Source: Petrosia ficiformis (Eukaryota > Porifera > Demospongiae > Haplosclerida > Petrosiidae). From it: a DNA stretch of 64,000 nucleotides. The number at the start of each line of letters is the position of its first letter. The first letter of the stretch is position 1. Shown here piece after piece: positions 25,501-34,802 of the stretch. The DNA lies in contig OX345636.1 of NCBI GenBank assembly GCA_947044365.1, positions 5,290,001-5,354,000 on the forward strand. Direction: 5' to 3'. The position numbers were made by a program, and so were the translations under genes. A model generated the notes under the pieces. That model did not search any database and was not told the origin of the DNA. It was given only the letters and a program-made list of their open reading frames with translations.

Positions 25501-27537
25501 TCATATTTCATGTAAAAAAATTTATTCTATCTGGCCAGGTTTTTAAACCTGCAAACACATAATTTATACCTTATAGCTTGGTGCACATTATGTCATAGTA
25601 ACATATACATGTATGTATAGCCACAACATCCTCTATGACAATTGACAAGCTAAATTGAAACTCATGCTATTCCTTGCAACTGTGCCAACCAATAAAATGG
25701 TTATTTATTTTTTGCAGTGTTAATTATATACTTCCAACTGAAGTAACCAATAATTAGTTACCTTTCTTTTTCAAGTGTACTAACCAATAAAATGGTTATT
25801 TTACACTGTAAAAATTAATGGGTTATTTTAACTCTCATTTCGTTACATGAGTTTCAATTCCTCCTGAGACTGTATAAATCAATGCTGATTTACTTTTCTT
25901 GCTAGGTGATGATTACGAGTAGTAATAATTTATTTCTTTTCATCTGATCTATATCAACTAGTATAATTCAATTTTACAAACATGATTATTATAGAGACGT
26001 ACTACCACAATAAACTTTCACAAAAGGGTGTACAATATACTAGTTGTGCAAATTCACATATATTTGATGTGCTAAACTTTACAGTAAACATTTTATTTGC
26101 AATTAGAAACATAGTATTGGCCACATCATATAGAAAAAGCACTATTGAGCAGATGAAACTGACATAACCTATGAATTTGGTTAAAACAACCAATCAGTTT
26201 TTACAGTGTAACAATTTAATTTTTGCAGTGTGTATTACACTATACATACTTCCAATGGTTTCACTTAATGGAGTTGAATCTAGATTGTTTCCTATAATTG
26301 TATTATGGATAATACATTGTAGAATTAAACTGTGAGACCAGTAACTGTCATCAACTATATCCAATACACCTTCGTATAGTACATTAGGTGTAGAATGCAA
26401 CAGATGCTGAGTAATAAGAAAACTGTCATTGGTTGTAAGTATTGTATTGCTTATGAACCACAGTATTTCACCAGGTGTAGTAGAAAATCCACAATGTAAT
26501 TTCAATGTTTGACCGGAATACGCATAAAAATACTCGGGATCTCCTGGTTCTGTGTAAAAACATACGAGATGAGTGATGAGTATATGTATATATGTGTTTA
26601 ACATTATGAATATAATATGTGTGCCACTGAGCAAATATTCATAAGACAGTTTAATAAAACTGCATCTTACCAAAGTTTTGTTCTGGAAGAATCCAAATAT
26701 GACTTACACGTTCCTCATCATTTAAATCTGGCATTACACAAGTATATAATCCCATTTCTTCAGTGTTCAATGAATAACCTTCTTTCAACTTTAGAGTGGT
26801 GTATGGTAGAGAGACAATGCCACCTCCTCGTTTTATTTCAAATTTTTCATTACTCTGTGATATAGGAACACCATTTGGAAGAATCCATTCCCCTACATTT
26901 GGTCTTAAAAGACCAGTGTTGCAAATAAGATCAAGAAATCTACCACTTTCGTTAATTGTGAGAATACTGATATTTCTGATGACAACAAAAAATGTTTTGT
27001 TGGCTAAAATTTGTATAGCTATATCTAGATAAGAAGCAGTTACTATATAAATAAATATATTCTCACAATTATAATATTATTGTTTACCTGTTACTGGTTT
27101 AATAGTTATTTGTCCTTCACTTGTTGTGCCTTCCATATCGGTGACAATGCATTTAAATACATCTTGGCATGTTATTCCAGTGGTAGTTAGTGGGCCAAGA
27201 ACTGATCCAGCCATTGAAAAAGTGCGCATAATATTTGTATAGCTGCAACCTAAAGACCACTTATACTCATAAGGTGGACTTCCATTAGATGCAGTACAGT
27301 TGACCATAATTCTGGAACCTGCTCTGAATGGTGGACCTTCTGGACTAGTAGTAACGGTAACATTAAGTCCAACTATAAAATAAAGATTATAGAGAACCAG
27401 TGTAGTAATAGTGGTACCATGGCAAGCATTTAAGTTTCTTCTCTAAATTCAAAACAGGACTATAACTATCTAGGTCTATCTCACTTACTTGTTCCCAATA
27501 TCAGTGATACATACGTACATAAAAGTAACACCAACAT
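16474..27537 (-). CDS. Ig-domain type I membrane receptor with SEA-like region (10 exons, complete)
   Basis: Transcription order: 27537-27489, 27372-27088, 27024-26671, 26549-26250, 25284-25039, 24976-24641, 24574-24206, 24152-24079, 17108-16618, 16561-16474. The coding length is 2,592 bases, 863 residues plus stop, with every phase matching. It starts with a signal peptide (MLVLLLCTYVSLILG), has six Ig-like exons with Cys pairs, a Cys-rich SEA-like region with CDCEYSINYIV, a membrane span at about residues 798-825 and a basic tail. Many Asn-x-Ser/Thr sites fit an extracellular protein. This layout suggests a cell-surface adhesion or recognition receptor; ligand unknown. The intron 24078-17109 is 6,970 bases, so the last two exons could belong to a neighbouring gene, but the phase 0 join and the shared architecture favour one gene. 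Confidence 0.78.
16618..17108 (-). CDS. Receptor exon 9: SEA-like region and membrane span
   Basis: 491 bases, phase 0 to 2. Cys-rich block ITQRCDCEYSINYIV then CSEEQSSTCVTYRA, then the span GVLSFILIFGLIVFCIY and basic YRYKKKR. Read through, a TAA follows at 16614-16616; the strong GTAAGT donor makes splicing to the tail exon more likely. Confidence 0.8.
18812..19272. mobile_element. hAT-like element with CAGGGTTTTCCCC ends
   Basis: Starts CAGGGTTTTCCCCACAGCG and ends TGGGGAAAACCCTG, with ATTAT on both sides. The CGCG-containing subterminal words also mirror each other. Confidence 0.72.
19722..20243. repeat. Interspersed repeat, copy B
   Basis: Paralogue of 13590-14095, with a (CAGACA)n tract at 20152-20196 near its end. 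Confidence 0.75.
21198..21849. mobile_element. MITE nested in the long-TIR transposon
   Basis: Inverted arms share AATTTGTTATTTTAACAGAC and GTTATCTCAGTTGCA with complements near 21790-21845; ends are CACTGCAAAAA and TTTTTACAGTG flanked by TA. Its interior has three copies of an ACACCCTACTACCATATAAA-like unit. Confidence 0.7.
21846..21987 (+). CDS. Transposon-encoded exon-like segment
   Basis: After TTTTTACAG an open frame reads REQTHLEERFQKLWTIPGTR and HSFVPISKDR, then a stop at about 21989. Probably a piece of the transposon's own protein; the acceptor AG is provided by the end of the nested MITE. Confidence 0.4.
22311..22622 (+). CDS. Transposon-encoded C-terminal domain fragment
   Basis: Open frame of about 104 codons with FLTCCYDGQWWVACVLQLD, LLYPHGPSLSFNY and VDPRATTGHVYTL, stop TAA at 22620. 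The WW and PHGP blocks recall a small beta-rich domain found in proteins of other animal DNA transposons; function unknown. Confidence 0.5.
   Translation: MWESELQVEQITGFLTCCYDGQWWVACVLQLDADNNDVKVTLLYPHGPSLSFNYRHLQDIVSVRISQILIKVDPRATTGHVYTLTQKEGRAATEKLNIIMAEK
23630..23706 (-). mobile_element. Degenerate tRNA-derived SINE head
   Basis: Reverse strand reads GGCAGCGTGGCTTAGTGGTT, a good A box, but the B box is worn (AGTTTAAGTTAAG). No intact tRNA fold. Confidence 0.4.
24079..24152 (-). CDS. Receptor exon 8: linker
   Basis: 74 bases, phase 1 to 0. Encodes GTDQLSSEYFQLHLIGLE then TPCLQWI, ending at ATA|GTGAGT. Confidence 0.75.
24206..24574 (-). CDS. Receptor exon 7: Ig-like domain 6
   Basis: 369 bases, phase 1-1. 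ALYTCTAMV, FKWTLGN and EGVLMCSIFI show the Cys-Trp-Cys pattern. A broken copy of this exon lies at 27875-28192. Confidence 0.83.
24641..24976 (-). CDS. Receptor exon 6: Ig-like domain 5
   Basis: 336 bases, phase 1-1. SIFCTNENG and HAGLYICTAFLE mark the two Cys positions. Confidence 0.83.
25039..25284 (-). CDS. Receptor exon 5: Ig-like domain 4
   Basis: 246 bases, phase 1-1. QTINCSYTSE then KEYACIGVTSDG; donor TTAA|GTAAGT. Confidence 0.83.
25804..26208. mobile_element. MITE with CACTGTAAAAA ends in receptor intron
   Basis: Left CACTGTAAAAATTAATGGG and right CAATCAGTTTTTACAGTG form imperfect ~30-base inverted ends flanked by TA. A partial relative begins at 19547, and fragments occur at about 25717 and 26220. 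Confidence 0.7.
26250..26549 (-). CDS. Receptor exon 4: Ig-like domain 3
   Basis: 300 bases, phase 1-1. LKLHCGFSTTPGEILWFIS then LILQCIIHN; donor GGAA|GTATGT. Confidence 0.83.
26671..27024 (-). CDS. Receptor exon 3: Ig-like domain 2
   Basis: 354 bases, phase 1-1, after TTATCTAG. Cys/Trp/Tyr-Cys pattern DLICNTG, GEWILPNG and MGLYTCVMPD. Confidence 0.82.
27088..27372 (-). CDS. Receptor exon 2: Ig-like domain 1
   Basis: 285 bases, phase 1-1. Ig pattern VNCTASNGSPPYEYKWSLG followed by DVFKCIVTD. Confidence 0.85.
27489..27537 (-). CDS. Receptor exon 1: signal peptide
   Basis: ATG at 27535-27537, hydrophobic VLLLCTYVSLILG, donor ACAA|GTAAGT. Start chosen because it is the only Met giving a signal peptide in the right phase (1). 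Confidence 0.8.
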
Positions 27538-27874
27538 CTTGATATAACTGAAAAACGTACACTGAGACGGTGAGACCTGGACTGAAACAGAAATAGAAGC
27601 CACACAAACAAAAAAAAATTTCGATACGTATCACATTTTAAAATTTTGTATTCAATGGCAGGATGGTGCATGAGTCTTACTTTATGATTATTGTTTTAGT
27701 ATTACTACAATAGAGAATATTACTCCTTCCTTTGATGATAATGGAAATTTTGCTGGGCATCTATCACACAAATAGGAAAATTTTCTTGTGATTCACCAGT
27801 ATTCTCTGAATGTAGTATAGTTATTATTGCATATAAATTTCAGTTTGGCGTTTTAATGTATCGCTTGGTCTTTG

Positions 27875-28192
27875 AATCCTATCAAATGTAACTGAAAATA
27901 CATTTCATCTCGCCCTATAAAATAATAATTGTGAGTGAACCACTTTGCCATTATTATATAATACATTTGTGTCTTCAATTGTCAATGTTGTTGATGTATT
28001 AGTGAATGAACTATCTAAAATGTACTCCTTGGAAATGTCCTCAGTTATGAATATACTACACAGTAAGACACCTTCATCTTCATTTCTTATCAATGGTGAA
28101 ATTTTCTAGGTAATATTTGTAGTATTCAATGTAGACCTGTCTGAAATTTCAAATCATTCTCTTGAATGGACAGATAGATTACCTAATGTAAA
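27875..28192 (-). pseudogene. Broken duplicate of receptor exons 7-8
   Basis: Aligns with about 24105-24440 including ITEDIS, ILDSS and NTSTTLTI. The donor has changed from GCAG|GTATT to GAAGACAC, and a deletion near 28107 shifts the frame. Direct repeats at 27713-27874 and 28223-28450 (TACTCCTTCCTTTGATGATA in both) bracket it, so it arose as part of a local duplication upstream of the receptor. Confidence 0.8.
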
Positions 28193-28450
28193 TTGAAGGC
28201 TGAGGCAAGGCTGCAGGCCAGTTAGAGAATGTTACTCCTTCCTTTGATGATAATGGAAATTTTATCTGGCTTAAAATAACTTGTCTACCTCTGTCACAAA
28301 TGAAAAATATTTCTTGTGATTCACCAGCATTCTCTGAATGTAGTATAATAATAGTTATTATTGTATATAAATTATAATTATGTAATTATAGATATTAACT
28401 TTCAGTTTGGTGTATTAATAATAATGTCTAGCTTGGTCTTTGAATCCCAT

Positions 28451-29308
28451 GTTAGTCATGTGCTGAATTAGCTCAATTTCTAAGTTTTCATATGGCAACA
28501 TGAATTATAATCATTTGTGAGTGAGTCTTGTATTTTCAGTTCAACAAATTATTGTGTTTTTATTCAAAAGTTACAAATCTTTTATATACATTGTTTTCCT
28601 TCCTCTTGTAGGTTACAATTTCTAAGTCGTTTTGTATGGTTGATAATCATCAAATACTTTTTCAAAGATAACCCTCCTTCCCATAGATGTCAGGGCATTC
28701 CTCTGCTTCAAAAACTGCAAAGCCTACCTTTCACTTGTTCAGCTTGTCTGATTAGTTCTGTTGTTTCTTCTGCTGGAAAAAAAGGAAACTGTTAATGAGA
28801 ATTGAAATCTGTACACTGTCTGAGAAAATAATGCAGTCTACCAAATTTTGTTACTACTTTTTCAAGTAAGTTATATTGTTCTTTATCTAGTTCTTATTCT
28901 TGTAGTTGTAATTTGAGCACTTGTTTATTGCTGCTTTGGGCATACATAAATAATTATGTAGACATAATTGACTCAATTATTTTCATTATTTTATTGAAAC
29001 TATATAAATTCATGTAAACTATATAAATTCATGTAAACTACCTTGCAATAAATATTTGTCTCAGCCTAGATATGATTATGCTCCTCCAAGAGTGATAACC
29101 ACTCAACCAGGTTATACCACTCCTATGTATAATTCACCAAGTGACAACTATCTGATTCTCTCTCACTATTCTTTGTTTTCTCCACGGATCATGGGTGCTT
29201 TTTGTTGTACCATTCTGAGTGTTTTTTTATTTATCTATACATTTATTCTACATTGTACTCAATTTATATTAATAATTATATTACATATTCACAGTGTCTA
29301 GAGCTCAT
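28451..29308. other. Intergenic, nothing recognised
   Basis: AT-rich DNA with short open frames only; a 23-base TATATAAATTCATGTAAAC-type unit is doubled near 29000. Confidence 0.4.
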
Positions 29309-29539
29309 GCAACAGGACCAGTATATTCTTTGTTAGAGTCTCAGCAATGGACCAAATTTACTAAACCATAGTGTCTCACATAGTTAGTTAGGGTTCCAAT
29401 TTTGATTATGCACCTCTTTTATTTCACACCCCTTCTAGTGTTCTTGTGTGTTCACTTCCTGAGGGTTTTACTGATATTCATTATGCTTTTGAAGTCCTGT
29501 TGTTGGGACTCTAACGAATAATATACTGGTCCTGTTGCC
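29309..29539. mobile_element. 230-base MITE with ~40-base inverted ends
   Basis: Left GCAACAGGACCAGTATATT and its complement AATATACTGGTCCTGTTGC at the right; the interior adds TTGTTAGAGTC and GACTCTAACGAA. Confidence 0.78.
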
Positions 29540-29702
29540 AGGACGCTGGCCACAGCTATATATATTATATAATAATTATAATTATATAGGCAAGAAAAAC
29601 TTAAATCATTGGTGATATGAAGAAGAGAAATAACAGATGTTCTGATGCTCTTGGCTGTAACATTTGTGGGATCATTTTGGTCTAATGAGACTATTAGTGC
29701 CT

Positions 29703-29766
<64 letters not shown>
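29703..29766. repeat. (TA)n microsatellite
   Basis: About 31 TA units. Confidence 0.92.
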
Positions 29767-29768
<2 letters not shown>

Positions 29769-30569
29769 CACATACATGAAAGTTATTAATTAATAATTAT
29801 TAACTAATCAGACAACGATGAGTATCCAGACAATTTTGACTAAAATAACAAGCAATCTCATATGAACTTTTATTAACCATAGAAACAACGAATCTATACA
29901 TTGTCAATTAGACATTTGAGATGGAATAAGAGCAAAATGCAACAGTTCATGAGTTGGTTTTACAGTTATTATTTGTTTTAAACAAAGTAAATCCCGATGT
30001 TAAAATTAGTCTCAAAACCCGCCTACTTATCCAAATAACGGGAACACAACTTAAAAAAGATCTCAGCTAGAATGATCTCGAAACTTCAATCTACTTTAGA
30101 GCTTCCCTTTCCTTAGACAGTCTTGTTTCTCTCACTGGGTACGTTTTAGTTTCGCCTCGTCTATTGTGTTTCACCCACATTCTCACTGGTCACAATTTCA
30201 GTGTTCATTCCACATGTTCTTGCTGGTCAGCGTGACCTGCTATGATGCATTCCATCTACAGGTTGGACCCGCAGTCCCGCTTCCACACCTGAACATCACA
30301 GTCAATATGAATTCACAGTAGGACCCTTGGTCCTGCCGTAATTCCATTCAGTGTTAGTCGGGCCCCACTGGGCCTACCTATATGCAACCATATTAGGCAA
30401 ATTATAAGGTGTGCACACATTGGTACTTCCCCTTGCTCACTGAGTGCAACACAGTCCCAGAATGGTGTTTTAAACCAGTTCATAAAGTAACCCCACAGTC
30501 CATATCACGGCTTGGCAGTCACAGTGAGTATCCATCAATGGGGGAAGGTGACCTCCATCAACTGCTGGG

Positions 30570-31403
30570 TTGAACAAAGGTTGTATTTTTCATGATCATA
30601 CCCCCATGACTTCACTGGCTTCCCCTTCCCAAACCTTGTCTGCTTGTCCTCTCATTCAGGACCAATTGGTGGTTGACACCCCACTAGTAGTGTCATCTGC
30701 CCTACCTCCAGTGCCAGGGAAGCTGGTAAGAAAAGTTCAGTCGGGCATGTTTGTGGACATGAAGGAGATCTTGAGTGACAATGTCTCTTTACTCCAGAGA
30801 CTAGGGGAGATTTCTTCTGGTCAGCTACCACAAAATCCATCCTTGTCTGTCAAGCTCCGAGAGGTCCCGGATATCCTGACTTGGGTTTACTGTTTCCTCG
30901 AATATATATCAATAAGGTCACAGGATAAGTTCGCTCGTGACCTGGTGACCTATGCCAGAGTCATAGTCCACCTGGCTGAAGGCAAGGGATGGTTGGACTA
31001 TGATAAAATTTTCGTCTCCAAGCAGCTGCCAACCCCTCTGTGTCATGGGGTGAGATTAACCCATCTCTGATGGCAGCTACAGTACTGGTAGCAAGTTCAG
31101 GGGGCACAATGTGTGTCCTCTGCCACCAGTCGGACCACCAGACAAATGAGTGTGCCCTACAGGCCTTGGAGGATCACTCCCAGCAGCCTCCTGGCCCAGT
31201 TTGTTACAGGCAGAGGCTCAGACCCTCACCTCTGGATGACATATGCCGGCGATTTAATAAGGGTGTGTGTAAAGCAGGAGGGGAATGCAAGTATCGACAC
31301 ACTTGCTCCCACTGCTTTAAAGTGGTGTATCCTGCCCTTCTATGCCCTGAGAAGTCAGGGAAGGTAATGCATGGGCAAGCGCTCACCCCCTTGTTTTGAT
31401 GTG
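30570..31403 (+). pseudogene. DIRS-like gag remnant
   Basis: Open frame from 30570 contains LREVPDILTWVYCF and LVTYARVIVHLAEGKGW, typical of DIRS gag; a one-base shift near 31050 moves it to the frame with the CCCH finger, which stops at about 31399. Confidence 0.65.
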
Positions 31404-31795
31404 AGCTTGATATACTACCTGGCAGAAGTCCTGATACATGTGGGTTGGCCTGGTGCCTGTGTGCCTACAAAATCCTAGTTCATGTCCAATATATCTTTGG
31501 ACAGTTATGTTGTGTTGGACCAATACATCGTTATTATAATCTCACTATCATTTCACTGTTGTATATTTTATGGTCTCTTGTTGATTTCATTACTTGGTAT
31601 ATATATATATTATGATGAAAAAATAAATAATAATAATAATAATAATATATTAATATTTTCAAGCCACTCCCCCCCCCTTCTTGCATGTATGAATTACCCC
31701 AGACCTTAGTCTGATTATGGCACACCCATCCCCCCCTATCCCTATCTCCTCACATAGGTCAATCCACTACCCCTTCAACCCAAGGAGCCCCCCAT

Positions 31796-33173
31796 GTGTG
31801 GCAGAGATGTGGAATCCTCTGCGGCCGTTACCAATATATAGAAGATCTCATTGCTTTGGAGAGTAGGGGTATGACAAGCCCCAGCAACACCTTCTCATTC
31901 CCCGTGTCACACCCACTTAATAGTGGCTGCTGGGAGCCGTTCTTAGCAATCCACCCGGACCAGCAATTTGCAGCATACCTGAGAAGGGGCTTGTCACACG
32001 GATTCCACATTGGATTTCAACGGGACACAAGACTGAATTCAACAAGTAGGAACCACAGGTCAATGCTCCATAACCCAGTAGTGGTGCATTCGCATGTTAG
32101 TGAGGAGGTGAAAGCAGGTAGACTCAAGGGTCCGTTTGCACTGACTGAGGCAACAGCAGTTCACATCAGCCCAATTGGTATTGTCCCAAAAACACAACCA
32201 GGGAAGTGGCACTTAATTGTGGACTTGTCTCACCCTCAAGGAAGCGTCAATGATGGTACGGTATTGACCCATCAGTATGCTCATTGAAGTATGCCTCAGT
32301 AGATGAGGCTGTGGAGGTTATAAGATGGGGATCAGGCACACTCTTAGCCAAGTTGGACCTGAAGGCTGCCTATCGTATGGTCCCAGTCCACCCCACAGAT
32401 CATCACCTCTTAGGTATCATTTGGAATGAGGCAGTGTATGTTGACACAGCACTGCCTTTTGGTCTTCGCTCTGTACCGAAAATTTTCACAGCTGTAGCAG
32501 ATGGTTTGATGGTGTCAGGGAGCTACTCCATTACATGGATGATTTTTTAGTGTTTGGCACAGCGGGTACACAAGAGGCAAACCTCGCCCTTACATGTGCA
32601 TTGGAAACCTGCCGTCGCCTGGGTTTCCAGGTGGCCCCTGAGAAGGTGAAGGGTCCATCCACTTGCCTCACATTTCTAGGCATCGAGATTGACACCGTTG
32701 CTTATGAAGTCCGACTGCCTAGTAGTAAGCTGTCCCGTCTACAGCAGCTGTTGAATGAGTGGTTGTCCCACCGGTCATCCACCAAGCGCCAGCTACAGTC
32801 ACTATTAGGTTACCTAAACCATGCAGCAACAGTTGTGAGGCCAGGTAGCATGTTTACACGCAATTTGATTGAGGCAATCAGGAGGACAGATTGCCCCCAT
32901 CAATTTGTCAGACTGAATACCCAGTGCCGGGGAGACTTACTTTGGAGGCATGAATTTGCCAACCAATGGAATGGGGTATCGTATATGCCGGCATTAGTGT
33001 CTTCAGTGTCTGTCACATCTGATGCTTCTGGCTCCTGGGGTTGTGGTGCCTACACACAGTCGGGAGAATGGTTTCAACTAGAATGGCCTGATGAGTGGCT
33101 GAATGTCAACATTGCAGCCAAAAAGAAGGTTTCTATCGCAGTAGCAGCAGCTCTCTGGGGGAGATCCACTTAG
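31796..33173 (+). pseudogene. DIRS-like reverse transcriptase / RNase H remnant
   Basis: Pieces 31796-32287, 32284-32550 and 32535-33173 cover the RT fingers, palm and RNase H. The catalytic YMDD is kept but lies across a frameshift. RNase H ends at a stop after AALWGRST. Confidence 0.8.
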
Positions 33174-33186
33174 ACACTTACAGATA

Positions 33187-33839
33187 ATGGAGGGTCACCA
33201 CGATCCCTGCATGGATAGTCGATTCCCACGGCTGCGGTATGTACCAAATGGAATAAGGCGTTCTACTGGAAACCAACCAGTCCACATTTGTTTGCCGATC
33301 ACACCAGAAATTCTGTTCAAATTGAAACAGGTTTGGTCTAATTGCTCTGCTGACCCAGACATTATAATGATGTGTGCAGCATGCTGCTTGGGTTTTTTTG
33401 CATTTCTTCGTTGTGGAGAATTCACTTCAACAAAGGAAGGCCATTCACCCCCACTTCAGGTAGATGGTGTCCGTGTAGATGATCACCACAAACCCACATG
33501 CATCAGTTTGTTTTTGAGCAAGAGTAAGACCGACCCATATGCTCTGTAGCAGCGGTACTCTCCAGTGGGGTACCCCTCACGGGGGAGACCTTTGTCTCTA
33601 GGCTGAAGCAGGGGCTTTCATCTGCAGGAATCGATTCCAGTGGTTACAATGGTCATAGCTTCAGGATAGGTGCTGCAACAACAGCAGCAAGGGTGGGTAT
33701 ACCAGACTCTACCATAAAGATTTTTGGCAGGTGGGAATCATCTGCATACTGCCTATACATCCGAACTCCTAGACAACAGCTTACAGGCATATCATCGAAC
33801 CTAGTGTCTGTACTGCGACCAAAGGGATTAATTGTATAG
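33187..33839 (+). pseudogene. DIRS-like tyrosine recombinase remnant
   Basis: First part (33280-33549) has ICLPITPEILFKLKQVW and FFAFLRCGEFT with the first catalytic Arg; second part has the HSFRIG box and GRWESSAYCLYIRTP with a Tyr. A stop at 33547-33549 breaks it. Confidence 0.75.
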
Positions 33840-34289
33840 TATATCTCTGCATTCGTTGTTTTCAGTCTTTTATATACATTATAGCATCATACTAATGATG
33901 CCTTCTTTACATATCTATATGTTCATGGTTTGACAGTTATATCAATGTTTACCACCACCCGCATTATTCAATGTTTTCATATACTATATATTGTCTTGGG
34001 GGGGGGGGGAGTTTTTTAATACTCCCTTGGGCAGCAAGGACTCCGGCCTTAGCTAAACTCCGCCCCCACAGTCTAATCCATGATCTAACTAGCAAAGGGG
34101 TGGGGTCAAGCAATGGGTGGGGCTTAGGTTTCACCCATGGGAGGAGTTTTGTGCCTCTATGAATCTCCCATAACTCCTCCTATACTATGCCGCTAGTGAG
34201 GTAGCTATATCCCTCAAACTGGACAGCCAGGGCAGCTGGTCTGGCCCTCCAGGTAAATAGGAACCAGTAAGCATTAACATTCGATTCGT
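33840..34289. other. Region between the retrotransposon and VCPIP1
   Basis: Contains a G run (33999-34010) and GC-richer sequence; may be the retrotransposon's 3' end. No gene seen. Confidence 0.4.
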
Positions 34290-34429
34290 GTACAACCGCG
34301 CACGTGCACGCGCATCATATGATAAATAAGGGAGAGCCCCTTGTTATTGATGACGTAATTCAAAAAGCAAAAGGGTTGGGTCGATTTACTCTGATCTTAC
34401 TTCTTCTCCTCCTCTCTGTTAGAGCACAG
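34290..34429 (+). promoter_or_regulatory. Probable VCPIP1 promoter and 5' UTR exon
   Basis: Upstream of the start exon is the richest CpG stretch nearby (ACCGCGCACGTGCACGCGC) with an E-box and a CRE-like TGACGTAA at about 34348. A pyrimidine-rich segment ends AGCACAG|GTAAGATT at 34429/34430, a strong donor that would splice to 34663. Confidence 0.6.
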
Positions 34430-34662
34430 GTAAGATTGACTTAATGCATCCATTTTACGTAAATGTGTTATTTACATATTTTTGCTTATAAATATTGAAT
34501 TCTATAATTATTGTTGCATTAGTGAAAACTGTGTGTCTAATTTAACTATTATACATGTATATATATTATGTATATATATTATATTATTATATTTCTTTCC
34601 CTCACTCTGTTTGTTTGTCTGTCTTTCTCTGTTTGTGTCATCTCCTCCCCTCTTTCATTAAG

Positions 34663-34802
34663 AAATGTCTGTGCAAAGCAATCTTGCACAAGCAATACTT
34701 AGCTCTTGGTTGTCTGGGGCAACAGGAGCTAGTGGAACAGGATTTAGTTCACTGAAAAAGAAGAAAGTTAAATATAGCCGTGCAACCTGTCCTGATCTTC
34801 AG
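34663..34802 (+). CDS. VCPIP1: VCPIP1 exon 1 (start codon 34665)
   Basis: After TTCATTAAG; reads [18 protein letters not shown] and ends ATCPDLQ at CAG|GTAAGA, phase 0. Carries the first zinc-ligand Cys. Confidence 0.85.

Larger units (their letters stand above)
30240..33839 (+). mobile_element. Decayed DIRS-like tyrosine-recombinase retrotransposon
   Basis: In order: a gag-like part (30570-31070), a CCCH-type finger (CRRFNKGVC and CKYRHTCSHC, about 31245-31310), reverse transcriptase (LAKLDLKAAYRMVPVHP near 32342, LPFGLRS, YMDDFLVFG near 32535), RNase H (TSDASGSWGCGAY near 33018), and a tyrosine recombinase (HSFRIGAATTAARVG near 33651, FGRWESSAY, stop at 33837-33839). Finding RNase H followed by a tyrosine recombinase rather than a DDE integrase points to the DIRS group. 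Frame breaks near 31403, 32285, 32540 and 33172 and an AT-rich stretch at 31470-31660 show it is dead. Outer borders are uncertain. Confidence 0.8.

Noticed and set aside
28517..29301. Two short plus-strand frames
   Set aside because: Low-complexity hydrophobic translation and no neighbouring exons.
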